Assembly: GCA_016713525.1 (NCBI GenBank)
Contig: JADJOZ010000016.1
Coordinates: 62,001 to 126,000, forward strand
Reading direction: 5' to 3'
Source: Bacteroidota bacterium
Lineage (GTDB): Bacteria; Bacteroidota; Bacteroidia; AKYH767-A; OLB10
Length of the DNA: 64,000 bases
Each line of letters opens with the position of its first letter. Position 1 is the stretch's first letter. Positions 8,612 through 17,527 of the stretch are shown piece by piece. The notes beneath the pieces are model-generated. The model ran no database searches, was not told the origin of the DNA, and saw only the letters and a program-made list of their open reading frames with translations. A program made the position numbers and the translations under genes.

Positions 8612-9477
8612 AAGAAGAGACCAAATCCGGAAAAAGAAAAGTTGAACTGGTAGTAATTTCGGATGTGCATTTAGGCACTTATGGTTGTCACGCAAAAGAG
8701 CTGGTACGTTACATGAAGAGTATAAAACCGAAAACGGTAGTATTCAAGGGCGATATCATAGACATCTGGCAATTCAGCAAGGGATTTTGGCATAATGCAC
8801 ACATGCAGGTGGTGCGACAAATAATTGCGTGGGCAACCAAGGGCACGAAAGTATACTACATCACCGGAAATCATGATGAGATGTTGCGAAGGTTTACAGG
8901 TTTTGAATTGGGAAATCTGAAAATCGAAAATAAATTATTACTCGATCTGGATGGTAAAAAAGCATGGATTTTCCATGGTGATGTGTTTGATGTTACCATG
9001 CAACATGCCAGGTGGCTCACAAAACTGGGTTCTGTTGGTTACGATATGTTGATCCTGATTAATGCAGCATGCAACTGGACATTACAAAAATTAGGAAAAC
9101 CTAAAATTTCACTCTCACAAAAAGTGAAGAACAGTGTCAAACAAGCCGTGAGTTTCATCAATAAATTCGAAGACACCTGTGCCGAGATTGCCATTGACAA
9201 CTCTTACGATTATGTAGTATGCGGACATATTCATCATGCCGAAATAAAAAATATTGAAAAGGAAAATGGTAAAGTGATGTATCTGAATTCAGGAGATTGG
9301 GTTGAGAGTCTAACAGCGCTTGAATACCATCATGGTGAATGGACACTTTTCAAATATAAAGAACATCAGTTTGCAGAAGAAGTTACAGAAGATGATGATG
9401 ATTCGATGATATTTGCAGAGAAATCAACCATATTCAATAACCTTTTAAAAGAAATAAATCAATTTACTTCTCCATAA
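8608..9477 (+). CDS. Calcineurin-like phosphoesterase, LpxH-type (UDP-2,3-diacylglucosamine diphosphatase family)
   Basis: A 289-residue metallophosphoesterase. The binuclear metal ligands are in order: DVHLG (near residue 19), GDIID (near 47), GNHDE (near 87), HGDVFD (near 122) and GHIHHAE (near 205). This arrangement matches LpxH-like enzymes that hydrolyse UDP-2,3-diacylglucosamine to lipid X in lipid A synthesis. The acidic C-terminal tail (TEDDDDS) is extra to LpxH. The next genes are a glycosyltransferase and a GH1 glycosidase rather than lipid A genes; lpxD, lpxC-fabZ and lpxA lie 30 kb away. The family is sure; the exact substrate is less so, since Bacteroidota have paralogues. Confidence 0.8.
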   Translation: MKEETKSGKRKVELVVISDVHLGTYGCHAKELVRYMKSIKPKTVVFKGDIIDIWQFSKGFWHNAHMQVVRQIIAWATKGTKVYYITGNHDEMLRRFTGFELGNLKIENKLLLDLDGKKAWIFHGDVFDVTMQHARWLTKLGSVGYDMLILINAACNWTLQKLGKPKISLSQKVKNSVKQAVSFINKFEDTCAEIAIDNSYDYVVCGHIHHAEIKNIEKENGKVMYLNSGDWVESLTALEYHHGEWTLFKYKEHQFAEEVTEDDDDSMIFAEKSTIFNNLLKEINQFTSP

Positions 9478-9480
9478 CAA

Positions 9481-10470
9481 ATGAAAATTCTTTACGGGAT
9501 TCAGGGAACAGGAAACGGGCATCTGACCAGAGCAATGGAACTGATTCCACATTTACAACAAAAAGGAGATGTTGAAATTCTCATAAGTGGCGAGCAATAT
9601 GATCTGCCATTAACCATTGAACCCAACTTCCGAATGAAAGGTTTGTATTTTGTGTTTGGGAAAAATGGAGGCATCGATTTAAAAGCAACTTTTAATAAAA
9701 TTAATTCATTCCGGTTTATAAAGGAAATCAGAAATTTCCCAATTGAAAAATACGATTTAGTTATAAGCGATTTCGAACCGGTTTCGGCATGGGCTTGCAA
9801 CAGGGCAAATAAAAATTGTATTGGTTTAAGCAATCAGGCTGCTACACTACATCCACTTGCTCCCAAACCGAAGACATTTGATCCACTTGGTAAATTAATT
9901 TTGGAATACTATGCCCCTACTACCGTTTGCTACGGTTTCCATTTCAAAAAGTTAAGTCCCCAGATTTTTACACCAATCATCCGCAAGGAAGTCAGAGCCC
10001 TGAAGCCGGAAAATACCGGACATTTTACTGTATATTTGCCTTCCTACGATGACACGAAGATTATAAAACATCTGAAAAAATTTGATCATCTGAAATGGCA
10101 AGTATTCTCTAAGCATTGTAAAAAAGCGTACAAAGTGAAAAACATTCAGGTACATCCTATTCAGGGACAACTTTTTATGAACAGCATCGCTTCCGCATCG
10201 GGAATAATCAGCAATGCTGGCTTTGGAGCTACTTCGGAAGCTCTTTTCCTTGGAAAGAAATTGCTGGTCATTCCAATGAAAAACCAGTATGAACAACAAT
10301 GTAATGCTGCCATGCTAAAAAGTATGGGAGTGGCAACTATGAAGAGTATGAAATCGAAACATCATGCTATTTTAGAAGAATGGGTTGATGCCGGTCAAGT
10401 AGTGAAAGTTGATTATAAAGATCAATCAGCTGCCATTGTTGATACGATTCTAAAAAATCATAAATTCTGA
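9481..10470 (+). CDS. GT-B fold glycosyltransferase family protein
   Basis: A 329-residue protein opening with MKILYGIQGTGNGHLTRAME, the N-terminal nucleotide-sugar fold of the MurG/UGT-like family that Pfam calls Glyco_trans_1_3. The C-terminal half has ISNAGFGATSEALFLGKK, the donor-binding loop seen in GT-B enzymes, then VIPMKNQYEQQCNA. Donor and acceptor cannot be read from the sequence. It starts 3 nt after the phosphoesterase stop and lies 13 nt before the GH1 gene, so the three are likely one operon, perhaps for making or trimming a glycolipid. Confidence 0.8.
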   Translation: MKILYGIQGTGNGHLTRAMELIPHLQQKGDVEILISGEQYDLPLTIEPNFRMKGLYFVFGKNGGIDLKATFNKINSFRFIKEIRNFPIEKYDLVISDFEPVSAWACNRANKNCIGLSNQAATLHPLAPKPKTFDPLGKLILEYYAPTTVCYGFHFKKLSPQIFTPIIRKEVRALKPENTGHFTVYLPSYDDTKIIKHLKKFDHLKWQVFSKHCKKAYKVKNIQVHPIQGQLFMNSIASASGIISNAGFGATSEALFLGKKLLVIPMKNQYEQQCNAAMLKSMGVATMKSMKSKHHAILEEWVDAGQVVKVDYKDQSAAIVDTILKNHKF

Positions 10471-10483
10471 CACACTTTTGCCT

Positions 10484-11815
10484 ATGTCGACTGAAAACCC
10501 CGGGTTTAAATGGGGCGTTTCCACCGCTGCATTACAAACTGAAGGCGCTTTTGATAAAGATGGCAAAGGCCTTTCTGTTTGGGATGAATTTGCTAAACGA
10601 AAAAGAAAAATTGGTGATAAAAGCAATCCGTCAGTAGCAACCGATTTTTATAATCGCTATCCCGAAGATATTGCCATTCTCAATCAACTAAAAATTCCGA
10701 ATTTCCGCTTTTCTGTCAGCTGGCCAAGGGTTTTACCAATGGGCACCGGACAACCTAATGAAAAAGGACTCGATTTTTACGATCGGTTGACTGATCATCT
10801 GCTGGAAAATAACATTGTCCCCTGGACAACACTTTATCATTGGGATTTACCACACGAATTACAAAAACGAGGTGGCTGGTGCAACAGAGATATTTTAAAT
10901 TGGTTCGGTGAATATGTACATTTGGTTACTACTCGACTTGGTGATCGCATCAAAAACTGGATGGTATTGAATGAACCCATGGCATTTACAGGTGCAGGTT
11001 ATCTGTTGGGAGTACATGCGCCTGGGGAAAGAGGGATAGGAAGTTTCGTGTCAGCTGCTCATCATGCCGCACTTGCGACAGCAGCAGGCGCAACAATTAT
11101 AAGGAACAATGTATCTAATGCCTATGTAGGATCTACATTTTCACAATCATGGGTAGAACCACATTCATCAGGAATTAAAGACCAACAGGCAGCACAAAGA
11201 GTACACGATATGCTGAACTTATTTTTCATACTTCCTGCAACCGGACATTTTTATCCCTTGAAGCACCTGAAATTCCTGAATAAAATTGAGAAGTTCATCA
11301 AGCCCGGCGACGAATCAAAATTAAATGCCAACCTCGATTTTGTCGGGGTACAAACTTACACCCGTGAGGTAATAAAATATAGCTGGACCGTGCCATTCAT
11401 CAAAGCATCAATGGTAAGTGCTATCAAAAGAAAGCAACCATACACACAAATGGGCTGGGAAGTTTGTCCGGAATCTATTTATCATGTTTTAAAAAATCTA
11501 CATTCTGTTCCCGGACTTCCGCCCATAATCATTACCGAAAATGGGGCAGCTTTCGCAGATGAAATAAATAAAGACGGAATAATAAACGATACCGAAAGGA
11601 TCGCATACCTCGACAATCACATTCAACAAATGCAGCGTGCTATGAAAGAAGGGGTAGATGTTCGCGGCTATTTTGCCTGGTCATTAACCGACAATTTTGA
11701 GTGGGCCGAGGGCTATCGTCCCCGCTTCGGCCTGGTACATATTGATTATGAAAATAATTTAAAAAGAACCATTAAAGAAAGCGCGAAATGGTACTCTGGT
11801 AGAATTAAGGATTAA
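10484..11815 (+). CDS. Glycoside hydrolase family 1 (beta-glucosidase-like)
   Basis: A ~443-residue (beta/alpha)8 enzyme of family GH1. The N-terminal KWGVSTAALQTEGA corresponds to the family WG-A-x-x-Q-EG signature. The catalytic acid/base lies in MVLNEPMAF (near residue 163) and the nucleophile in IITENGAAF (near 350); the DNFEWAEGYRPRFGL aglycone-site block follows. It lacks a signal peptide, so it should be cytoplasmic. A TTG at 10478 is in frame, but the ATG at 10484 is preferred. Oddly, the final codons and stop are made by a tandem GGATTAA repeat, so the C-terminus (RIKD) may have been altered by repeat insertion. Likely activity is on beta-glucosides or beta-galactosides. Confidence 0.9.
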   Translation: MSTENPGFKWGVSTAALQTEGAFDKDGKGLSVWDEFAKRKRKIGDKSNPSVATDFYNRYPEDIAILNQLKIPNFRFSVSWPRVLPMGTGQPNEKGLDFYDRLTDHLLENNIVPWTTLYHWDLPHELQKRGGWCNRDILNWFGEYVHLVTTRLGDRIKNWMVLNEPMAFTGAGYLLGVHAPGERGIGSFVSAAHHAALATAAGATIIRNNVSNAYVGSTFSQSWVEPHSSGIKDQQAAQRVHDMLNLFFILPATGHFYPLKHLKFLNKIEKFIKPGDESKLNANLDFVGVQTYTREVIKYSWTVPFIKASMVSAIKRKQPYTQMGWEVCPESIYHVLKNLHSVPGLPPIIITENGAAFADEINKDGIINDTERIAYLDNHIQQMQRAMKEGVDVRGYFAWSLTDNFEWAEGYRPRFGLVHIDYENNLKRTIKESAKWYSGRIKD

Positions 11816-11836
11816 GGATTAAGGATTAAGGATTAA
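11802..11836 (+). repeat. Tandem 7-bp repeat, GAATTAA plus four GGATTAA
   Basis: One GAATTAA (11802-11808) and four exact GGATTAA units (11809-11836). The stop codon of the GH1 gene (11813-11815) lies inside the array. The same 7-mer words recur at about 14219-14231, 25231-25269, 35053-35085 and, inverted, 45875-45922. Confidence 0.9.
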
Positions 11837-11943
11837 TGAGTTTCTGCTCAGACAGGAAATTTGCGCATATCATTTAGACTCAATTCTTCGTACTCATTTT
11901 GATTCTTATTCTCATTCAGTTTTGCATCTGCTATGCAGGCTTT

Positions 11944-11971
11944 GTTACTTTTTGCTTGACCAAAAAGTAAC
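11944..11971. repeat. Perfect 11-bp hairpin in the island
   Basis: GTTACTTTTTG (11944-11954) and CAAAAAGTAAC (11961-11971) pair perfectly around a 6-nt loop, and CCAAAAAGTCAAG follows as a partial direct repeat. It sits ~130 bp past the GH1 stop and could be a terminator or part of a dispersed repeat. Confidence 0.6.
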
Positions 11972-12057
11972 CAAAAAGTCAAGAACAGCATCAGGCACTG
12001 TCCTGATGTGTCTTGTTGTTTTTAGTGAATTACGTTTTGCCTTTATGATACTATACT

Positions 12058-12164
12058 GTTGGTTGTTTGCCGTGCGCTGCTTTTTACTAAAACAGTTTTT
12101 TTAAGAAAAAACTGTCTTGTAAAAAAAAGACGCGAGTCGCGGCGCCAGACGGCAAACTACCAAC
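12058..12164. other. 107-bp long imperfect inverted repeat (MITE-like or structured RNA)
   Basis: Outer arms GTTGGTTGTTTGCCGT (12058-12073) and ACGGCAAACTACCAAC (12149-12164) pair with one mismatch. Inner arms around ACAGTTTTTT and AAAAAACTGT pair near the centre (12092-12114). The right arm carries about 12 extra bases that can themselves fold as GAC-GCGA-GTC, a GNRA tetraloop hairpin. It contains no ORF. It is either a miniature mobile element or a structured transcript. Confidence 0.6.
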
Positions 12165-12647
12165 ACGTGCTGGATGCTGTTCATTGAAATGAAAATTATA
12201 AATGATAGTTACTGAATTGAATTCTGACTTAGCCTGAAATAGGTTGACTTTGACTAAATGCTATTCTTCACTATTCAATTCTTGTTAGTCACTATTCAAT
12301 AAAAACATTTTGAATACGACAAACTAGCAACTTTAGCAGCGACTAAATAAATCATAAATGAAAAACGGAATCGTGAGAGTAAGGTAAGACCACACTTGCC
12401 ACTTTCAACTTGCCACTTTTAACTAGGTGTAGTCACATTTTTTTACAGTGGAATAAAAAATCAGCACCCCCGCACATTGAATAATTAGCATATTAAATAG
12501 CAGTCACACGTTTATACACAGGAATACCCATCATCAAACCACCACCCCTCGACTCCGCTCTGGGCAAGAATCATCAAATCAACAAATCAAAAGCATTCAC
12601 ATCTTTTTACTGAGGAACAACAATTAGCAAATCAGCACACCAGCACA

Positions 12648-14171
12648 TCAATCAATTAAAACCTTCTTCACCAACCGCTCCTGTTCCGTCTCTATCACTA
12701 CCAGGTAAACCCCATCAGCCCTCCCTAACATATACAAATCTCTGGTATAGTAACCATTCTGTATTCTGAGTGGCTCCGAGTGAACGCCTTTCCCTTGCAA
12801 ATCATACACCAACAAATTGCCGTTTTTGCCTTTCAAATTAGAAGCATTAATAAATGCTTTCTCCCACGCAGTGTGGTAGAAAACATGAAGACTGCCTACT
12901 GCCGCTGCCCCTGCCAACTCATTTTGCGATACCAGCGTATCACACGGACTGCCTGCCAGTGCGGGTAAGTCGTAATCAGGGTTGTTGGGAAGGCCCCAGT
13001 AAGTGCGTTTGCCACCAAGATAGAAACTCCAGGGCTGAAAGTCGCAAGCAAGACCTGCTGAGTCTGGTGAGTTGATGACACTGAGATTCATATTTTCAGT
13101 ATAGTACATGGTGGTGTCGTATGGGTAATTAAAATTGCCACTTGAATCACTCCAAGCACAACTCATGTAAATCTTGTTGTCTGGTCCTCTTTTTAATGCA
13201 CCGGCAGTGTAAGGTGGATAGGAAGTTTGCCAAATTAAAGTTTTTGAAGCACCAATATTTGTTGCCCAGGTATCAAATTGCCAAAGGGTGCTTGGAGTAG
13301 TACTTCCACTTACATACAAATATCTTCCGCTTGGGGAGAATTCACAGGACCAATAATAGGGAAACGGGGCAACTGGTGGAACATCTTCAACTGTAATTGG
13401 ATTTGATATAATGCCTGAGCAACGGTCAAAATCATACAACTCAATCAATCCAGGTAAACTTACAAAGGAAATTTTATTAAAATCTGAATTAAAACTTAAT
13501 CCTCCAGAATTTGTTCCAACCAACGATCCCACATTTTGAATATTAACTGTTGAAATTCCTGATGGAGAAATTAAATAGCTGTACCAAGTGTTATTAGTTG
13601 TTTGAAATTGAGCTGTTGAAAGTCGTGCAATCACCCACCAATCTCTTCCATTTCCATGTTTGATAGCGGTTAAGCAATCCACCAATCGAATATTGTTTAA
13701 CAGTGAAATATTCTTTTGCACAACTTCTCCTAAACCGTTATCTCCTCTCATATCAACTATAGAATATAATAAGCCGATAGAGTATGTTACACCTATTGAG
13801 AAAATATAGAACAAAGAATCATCACCAGGATCTGGTACTACTACCAATTCATGATACCAACCATCACCAGCAATTGAATCTCCCTTTAACATCAATTCAT
13901 GATTTCGATTCCATATCAAAGAATTATTGAAGCCTGCTGTTGCAGCCCTGGTATTTCCATAAAACAATAAATTGCTGTTAGTGTCAGCTATAGATACACA
14001 TGTGCCACGCGAATCCATCGAAGATGTTCCGGTAACAGGAATTCCACTGCTAAAATCTAATGAAGCGGAATCTCCAAAACACCAAATGTTGTTACGTTTT
14101 TGTGCATTTACGAGCCCGCAAGCGATGATGCTAAAGGCAATAACTAAAAAAAGAGGTTTAAATAACTTCAT
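12648..14171 (-). CDS. Secreted T9SS type A substrate, predicted beta-propeller
   Basis: About 507 residues from the ATG at 14171, where a clean signal peptide begins (MKLFKPLFLVIAFSIIACGL, ending VNAQ); the frame is open further upstream to 14258 but without sequence features. The mature N-terminus has the NIWCFGDSASLDFSSG block seen in a Bacteroidota family of surface proteins, followed by blade-like repeats such as FSPSGRYLYVSG that suggest a propeller. The last ~75 residues are a type A sorting domain (LLVYDLQGKGVHSEPL ... GRADGVYLVVIETEQERLVKKVLID). It has a frameshifted paralogue at 25679-27198 that is almost identical over the final ~130 residues. Export to the cell surface through T9SS is expected; binding partner or activity is unknown. 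Confidence 0.85.
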   Translation of the reverse strand: MKLFKPLFLVIAFSIIACGLVNAQKRNNIWCFGDSASLDFSSGIPVTGTSSMDSRGTCVSIADTNSNLLFYGNTRAATAGFNNSLIWNRNHELMLKGDSIAGDGWYHELVVVPDPGDDSLFYIFSIGVTYSIGLLYSIVDMRGDNGLGEVVQKNISLLNNIRLVDCLTAIKHGNGRDWWVIARLSTAQFQTTNNTWYSYLISPSGISTVNIQNVGSLVGTNSGGLSFNSDFNKISFVSLPGLIELYDFDRCSGIISNPITVEDVPPVAPFPYYWSCEFSPSGRYLYVSGSTTPSTLWQFDTWATNIGASKTLIWQTSYPPYTAGALKRGPDNKIYMSCAWSDSSGNFNYPYDTTMYYTENMNLSVINSPDSAGLACDFQPWSFYLGGKRTYWGLPNNPDYDLPALAGSPCDTLVSQNELAGAAAVGSLHVFYHTAWEKAFINASNLKGKNGNLLVYDLQGKGVHSEPLRIQNGYYTRDLYMLGRADGVYLVVIETEQERLVKKVLID

Positions 14172-14218
14172 CAGGCTAAAATACGAAAAAGGATGAAAAA
14201 CAAGGATTATTGTAGAAG

Positions 14219-14504
14219 AATTAAGGATTTTTGTTTCGCGAGAACATTCCATTAGCATCCTTCGACTACGCTCAGGGCTGCGCCCATTCGACTGTACTCA
14301 GGGCGGCCCCATTCGGCTCTGCTCAGGGCGACGTTAAAACTGATCACTTTGTACATTCCTTTTGAAAAACGAAATTTCATTCTGCCTGAATCCACCAACT
14401 TATAACTTTCAACTTACAACTTTTAACTAGGTGCAGTCACACTTTTTTACTGAGGAACAAAAAATCAGCACACCAGCACATAAGCACATTAGCACACTAA
14501 AAAA
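14219..14504. repeat. Repeat island upstream of the T9SS substrate and downstream of purE
   Basis: AATTAAGGATTTTTG opens the block. Three degenerate ~26-bp units of CTTCGACTACGCTCAGGGC type run from 14259 to about 14331. Then come the AACTTTCAACTTACAACTTTTAACTA word (14405 on), the GTGCAGTCACACTTTTTTAC word (14431 on) and GCACA-type words ending at the purE stop. No gene is seen. Confidence 0.75.
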
Positions 14505-15008
14505 TCACTTCCGTTTCATCTCTTTATCCGATGCAATCACTTTCTCTTTCAGCCCTTGTTTGAAGTTTTGAATTTTGGTTAAAAGTTTTTTGTCGGAGGT
14601 TGCAATAATTTGTGCTGCAAGAATTCCTGCATTCTGCGCTGCATTCAGTGCCACTGTTGCAACAGGAACACCATTGGGCATTTGCAAAATAGAAAGTACA
14701 GAATCCCAACCATCAATAGAATTGGAGGATTTTACCGGCACTCCAATAACAGGCAATGGTGTAATGGATGCTACCATACCGGGCAAATGTGCGGCTCCTC
14801 CTGCTCCTGCAATAATTACTTTCAATCCTTTTTTGACTGCATTTCCTGCATAGTCAAACATGCGTTCAGGTGTGCGGTGAGCCGAGACGACAGCTATTTC
14901 ATAGGCAACTCCCAACTCATCTAAAATAGTAGCAGCAGCCTGCATCACTACTAAATCGGAACTGCTTCCCATTATAATTCCAACCAACGGAGTACTTTTC
15001 TTAGCCAT
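14505..15008 (-). CDS. purE: N5-carboxyaminoimidazole ribonucleotide mutase
   Basis: A 167-residue cytoplasmic enzyme of de novo purine synthesis that converts N5-CAIR to CAIR. The motifs GIIMGSSSDLVVM (from residue 9), VVSAHRTPERMFDYA with the catalytic His, and AGAGGAAHLPGMVA are all present, matching class I PurE. It lies 48 nt downstream of purK on the same strand, and the two act in sequence. Its 3' end is followed by a repeat island with no obvious terminator hairpin. Confidence 0.97.
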   Translation of the reverse strand: MAKKSTPLVGIIMGSSSDLVVMQAAATILDELGVAYEIAVVSAHRTPERMFDYAGNAVKKGLKVIIAGAGGAAHLPGMVASITPLPVIGVPVKSSNSIDGWDSVLSILQMPNGVPVATVALNAAQNAGILAAQIIATSDKKLLTKIQNFKQGLKEKVIASDKEMKRK

Positions 15009-15056
15009 AAAATATATTTTTAGCAGTTGATGTTTATAGTTTTGCTTAATGATTTA

Positions 15057-16202
15057 TTATACTGATACTACCTGTAAAGTTTGTTGCACTTTCAGGGCAT
15101 TTATTTTTGCTTCTTCTAACGTTGGAGCTGTAACTGTTACATGGCCCATTTTGCGAAATGGTTTTGTTTGCTGCTTGCCATACAAATGCACATGTGCACC
15201 AGGAATGGCCATCACTTCATGAAATCCTTTGTATTGTGCGTCGCCGGTAAATCCTTTTGCTCCTAATACATTTACCATTACCGAAGGTTGTGTAATTGCG
15301 GTGGCTCCGGGTGGCAATCCTAATATAGCCCTCAAATGTTGTTCGTATTGTGAAGTTACATTGCCTTCTATAGTCTGGTGCCCGCTGTTATGTGGACGTG
15401 GTGCTATTTCATTTACTAAAATGGTTCCTTGTTTTGTGAGGAACATCTCTACAGCTAACAAGCCAACCATTTTCAGACTTTCAATAACATGAATGGCAAT
15501 TGCTACGGCTGCATCTGATTGTTCTTTGGTAACTGAAGCAGGAGAAAATAAAAATTCTACCAGATTAGCTTCTCTGTTAAATTCCAATTCAACAACCGGA
15601 AAATGACTTACTACTCCATCAGCATTCCTTGAAACAATCACCGATAATTCTTTATCAAAATCAATAAACCTTTCCAAAACTGAAGGCTCATCAAACGCAT
15701 TTGCAAAATCAACTTTCGTTTTTAATGGCGTAACTCCTTTTCCATCATAACCCGACTTCCTCATTTTTTGCATCACTGGTAAAAAGTCAGTGTAATTTTC
15801 TAAATCTTCTCGTCTTTCGATTAACCGAAATTCTGCAGTGGGAATAGTGTTGAGGCGATAAAATTCTTTTTGCAATCCTTTATCCTGCACCACCCGCAAA
15901 ACTGAAGGTTGCGGATACACCTTCTTGCCCATCCGCTCCAATTCTTCCAGCGCATCAACATTCACATGCTCAATTTCAACCGTAATCACATCCATATCCC
16001 GCCCAAAGCGGATTACATCGTCAAAACTTTTGAAATTCCCATGCACAAAACCCGTGCAAATATCCCGGCAAGGTGCATTTGCATCCGGATCCATCACAAA
16101 GGTGGATATATTAAAATCAACTGCTTTCTGAATCAGCATCCTGCCAAGTTGCCCCCCACCTAAAATTCCCAATCGAATTGAACTGCTGCTGAATGTGTGC
16201 AT
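15057..16202 (-). CDS. purK: N5-carboxyaminoimidazole ribonucleotide synthase
   Basis: A 381-residue ATP-grasp enzyme that makes N5-CAIR from AIR, bicarbonate and ATP. Visible features: the N-terminal IRLGILGGGQLGRML nucleotide-fold motif, the ATP-grasp lid region KMRKSGYDGKGV, and the VNEIAPRPHNSGHQTIEG block that binds Mg-ATP. Length is normal. It forms a two-gene purK-purE operon. The divergent hpt gene is also in purine metabolism (salvage), with a 173-bp shared upstream region. Confidence 0.96.
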   Translation of the reverse strand: MHTFSSSSIRLGILGGGQLGRMLIQKAVDFNISTFVMDPDANAPCRDICTGFVHGNFKSFDDVIRFGRDMDVITVEIEHVNVDALEELERMGKKVYPQPSVLRVVQDKGLQKEFYRLNTIPTAEFRLIERREDLENYTDFLPVMQKMRKSGYDGKGVTPLKTKVDFANAFDEPSVLERFIDFDKELSVIVSRNADGVVSHFPVVELEFNREANLVEFLFSPASVTKEQSDAAVAIAIHVIESLKMVGLLAVEMFLTKQGTILVNEIAPRPHNSGHQTIEGNVTSQYEQHLRAILGLPPGATAITQPSVMVNVLGAKGFTGDAQYKGFHEVMAIPGAHVHLYGKQQTKPFRKMGHVTVTAPTLEEAKINALKVQQTLQVVSV

Positions 16203-16375
16203 ATCTCTGTTTTACCCGACAAAACTAACTATAAGTTGTAAAGTATTAAAAAGGATATGTTATTTAACTGATAATCAAATCATTAATAGCTCAAAATCAG
16301 CCGCCAACATGATCATAAAGGCGTTTAGAATCACCCATTTTTAGTATCTTGCACCCAATTAGCTGCATCACAACT

Positions 16376-16933
16376 ATGTCGACTACCACTCAACAACCAG
16401 TAGTAACCCTCAAGGATAAGCAATTTATTGTAAGCATTCCATCTGCTGTTATCCAGCAAAGGGTGGCAGAACTGGGCCAACAAATTAACCGCGATTATGC
16501 AGGCAAAAAACCGTTGATTGTTGGTGTTCTTACCGGTGCAGCCATGTTTACAGTCGATTTATTCAAGCAATTCGAAATGGAATGTGAACTGACTTTCATT
16601 CGCGTTTCCTCTTATAATGGCGGCTTATCGTCGTCGGGACAAGTGGCAAGTGTAATTGGTTTGAAAGAACAAATTGAAGGTCGACATGTACTCGTAGTTG
16701 AAGATATTGTTGACACCGGCGAAACTGCTGTTCATCTGATGAAAGAGTTGGGAAGTAAGAATCCTGCTTCCCTAAAACTTGCTACTGCATTATTCAAACC
16801 TGTCGCGCTGAAGCACGAAGTTGCTCCTGATTATGTGGGATTTGAAGTAGCACCCGATTTCTTAGTCGGCTATGGTCTCGATTATGACGGACTTGGTCGC
16901 AACCTGAATGATATTTATGTATTGAAACCATAA
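16376..16933 (+). CDS. hpt: Hypoxanthine phosphoribosyltransferase
   Basis: About 185 residues. The PRTase PRPP-binding loop HVLVVEDIVDTGETAVHL is present near residue 100, and the N-terminal GVLTGAAMFTVDLFK region and C-terminal GYGLDYDGLGRNL match bacterial Hpt. It converts hypoxanthine or guanine to IMP or GMP with PRPP. A TTG at 16349 would extend it by 9 residues but overlaps a possible -7 box (TATCTTG at 16345-16351), so the ATG at 16376 is chosen. adk follows after 3 nt, so the two probably form an operon with obg. Confidence 0.95.
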   Translation: MSTTTQQPVVTLKDKQFIVSIPSAVIQQRVAELGQQINRDYAGKKPLIVGVLTGAAMFTVDLFKQFEMECELTFIRVSSYNGGLSSSGQVASVIGLKEQIEGRHVLVVEDIVDTGETAVHLMKELGSKNPASLKLATALFKPVALKHEVAPDYVGFEVAPDFLVGYGLDYDGLGRNLNDIYVLKP

Positions 16934-16936
16934 CTT

Positions 16937-17512
16937 ATGCTTAATTTAGTTTTATTCGGACCTCCCGGCGCGGGAAAAGGTACACAGTCGGCCCGACTGA
17001 TTGAAAAATACCAACTGGTACATTTATCAACCGGAGATATTCTCAGAGGAGAAATTGCCAATGGCACGCCACTTGGATTAGAAGCCAAAAAATTAATGGA
17101 TCAGGGAATTCTTGTTCCTGATGAAGTAGTAATTGGTATGATCAGCAACAAGCTTGATTCAAATCCGGGAGTTAATGGATTTATTTTCGATGGTTTTCCC
17201 AGAACAAAAGCGCAGGCTGCTGCACTCGATCAATTACTATCAGAGAAAAATACTTCCATCAATGCCATGCTCGCATTGAATGTGAATGATGAAGAATTAA
17301 TTCAACGTTTGTTAAGTCGCGGTAAAGATTCAGGTCGCCCTGATGATGCTAATCCTGATATCATTCGCAAGCGTATTGAAGAATACAATGCAAAGACAGC
17401 ACCGCTGATCGATTATTATAAAGCACAAGATAAATACACCTCCATTGAAGGCGTAGGTACTGTGGACCAGATTTTCAACCTGCTTGTTGATGCTATAAAT
17501 CACCTTGGTTAA
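16937..17512 (+). CDS. adk: Adenylate kinase (short form)
   Basis: A 191-residue enzyme that interconverts ATP + AMP and 2 ADP. The P-loop GPPGAGKGTQSARL begins near residue 6, the AMP-binding LSTGDILRGEI follows, and FDGFPRTKAQAAAL provides the core Arg. The LID is short (RGKDSGRPDDANPDIIRKR), without zinc cysteines, as in short-type Adk. It lies between hpt (3 nt) and obg (15 nt) and is presumably co-transcribed with them. Confidence 0.97.
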   Translation: MLNLVLFGPPGAGKGTQSARLIEKYQLVHLSTGDILRGEIANGTPLGLEAKKLMDQGILVPDEVVIGMISNKLDSNPGVNGFIFDGFPRTKAQAAALDQLLSEKNTSINAMLALNVNDEELIQRLLSRGKDSGRPDDANPDIIRKRIEEYNAKTAPLIDYYKAQDKYTSIEGVGTVDQIFNLLVDAINHLG

Positions 17513-17527
17513 ACCTGACCACCTGTA

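Larger units (their letters stand above)
11837..12647. repeat. Composite repeat island between GH1 and a T9SS substrate gene
   Basis: About 810 bp with no convincing gene. A 60-codon frame at 11922-12104 coincides with hairpin repeats and looks spurious. Contents in order: a short hairpin at 11944, a long hairpin at 12058-12164, a block with CACTATTCAATAAAAAC (12288 on) shared with the 24.9 kb island, the ACTTTCAACTTGCCACTTTTAACTA word (12401 on), three copies of a TCACA-Tn-ACTG/AGGAA word, and CATCAGCAC-type 8-9 bp words up to the stop of the minus-strand gene. The words recur in similar order in the other islands. Confidence 0.75.

Noticed and set aside
11922..12104. 60-codon ORF in the 11.8-12.6 kb island
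   Set aside because: It runs across two hairpin repeats, and its peptide is what those repeats would give in any frame. No signal or domain is seen.
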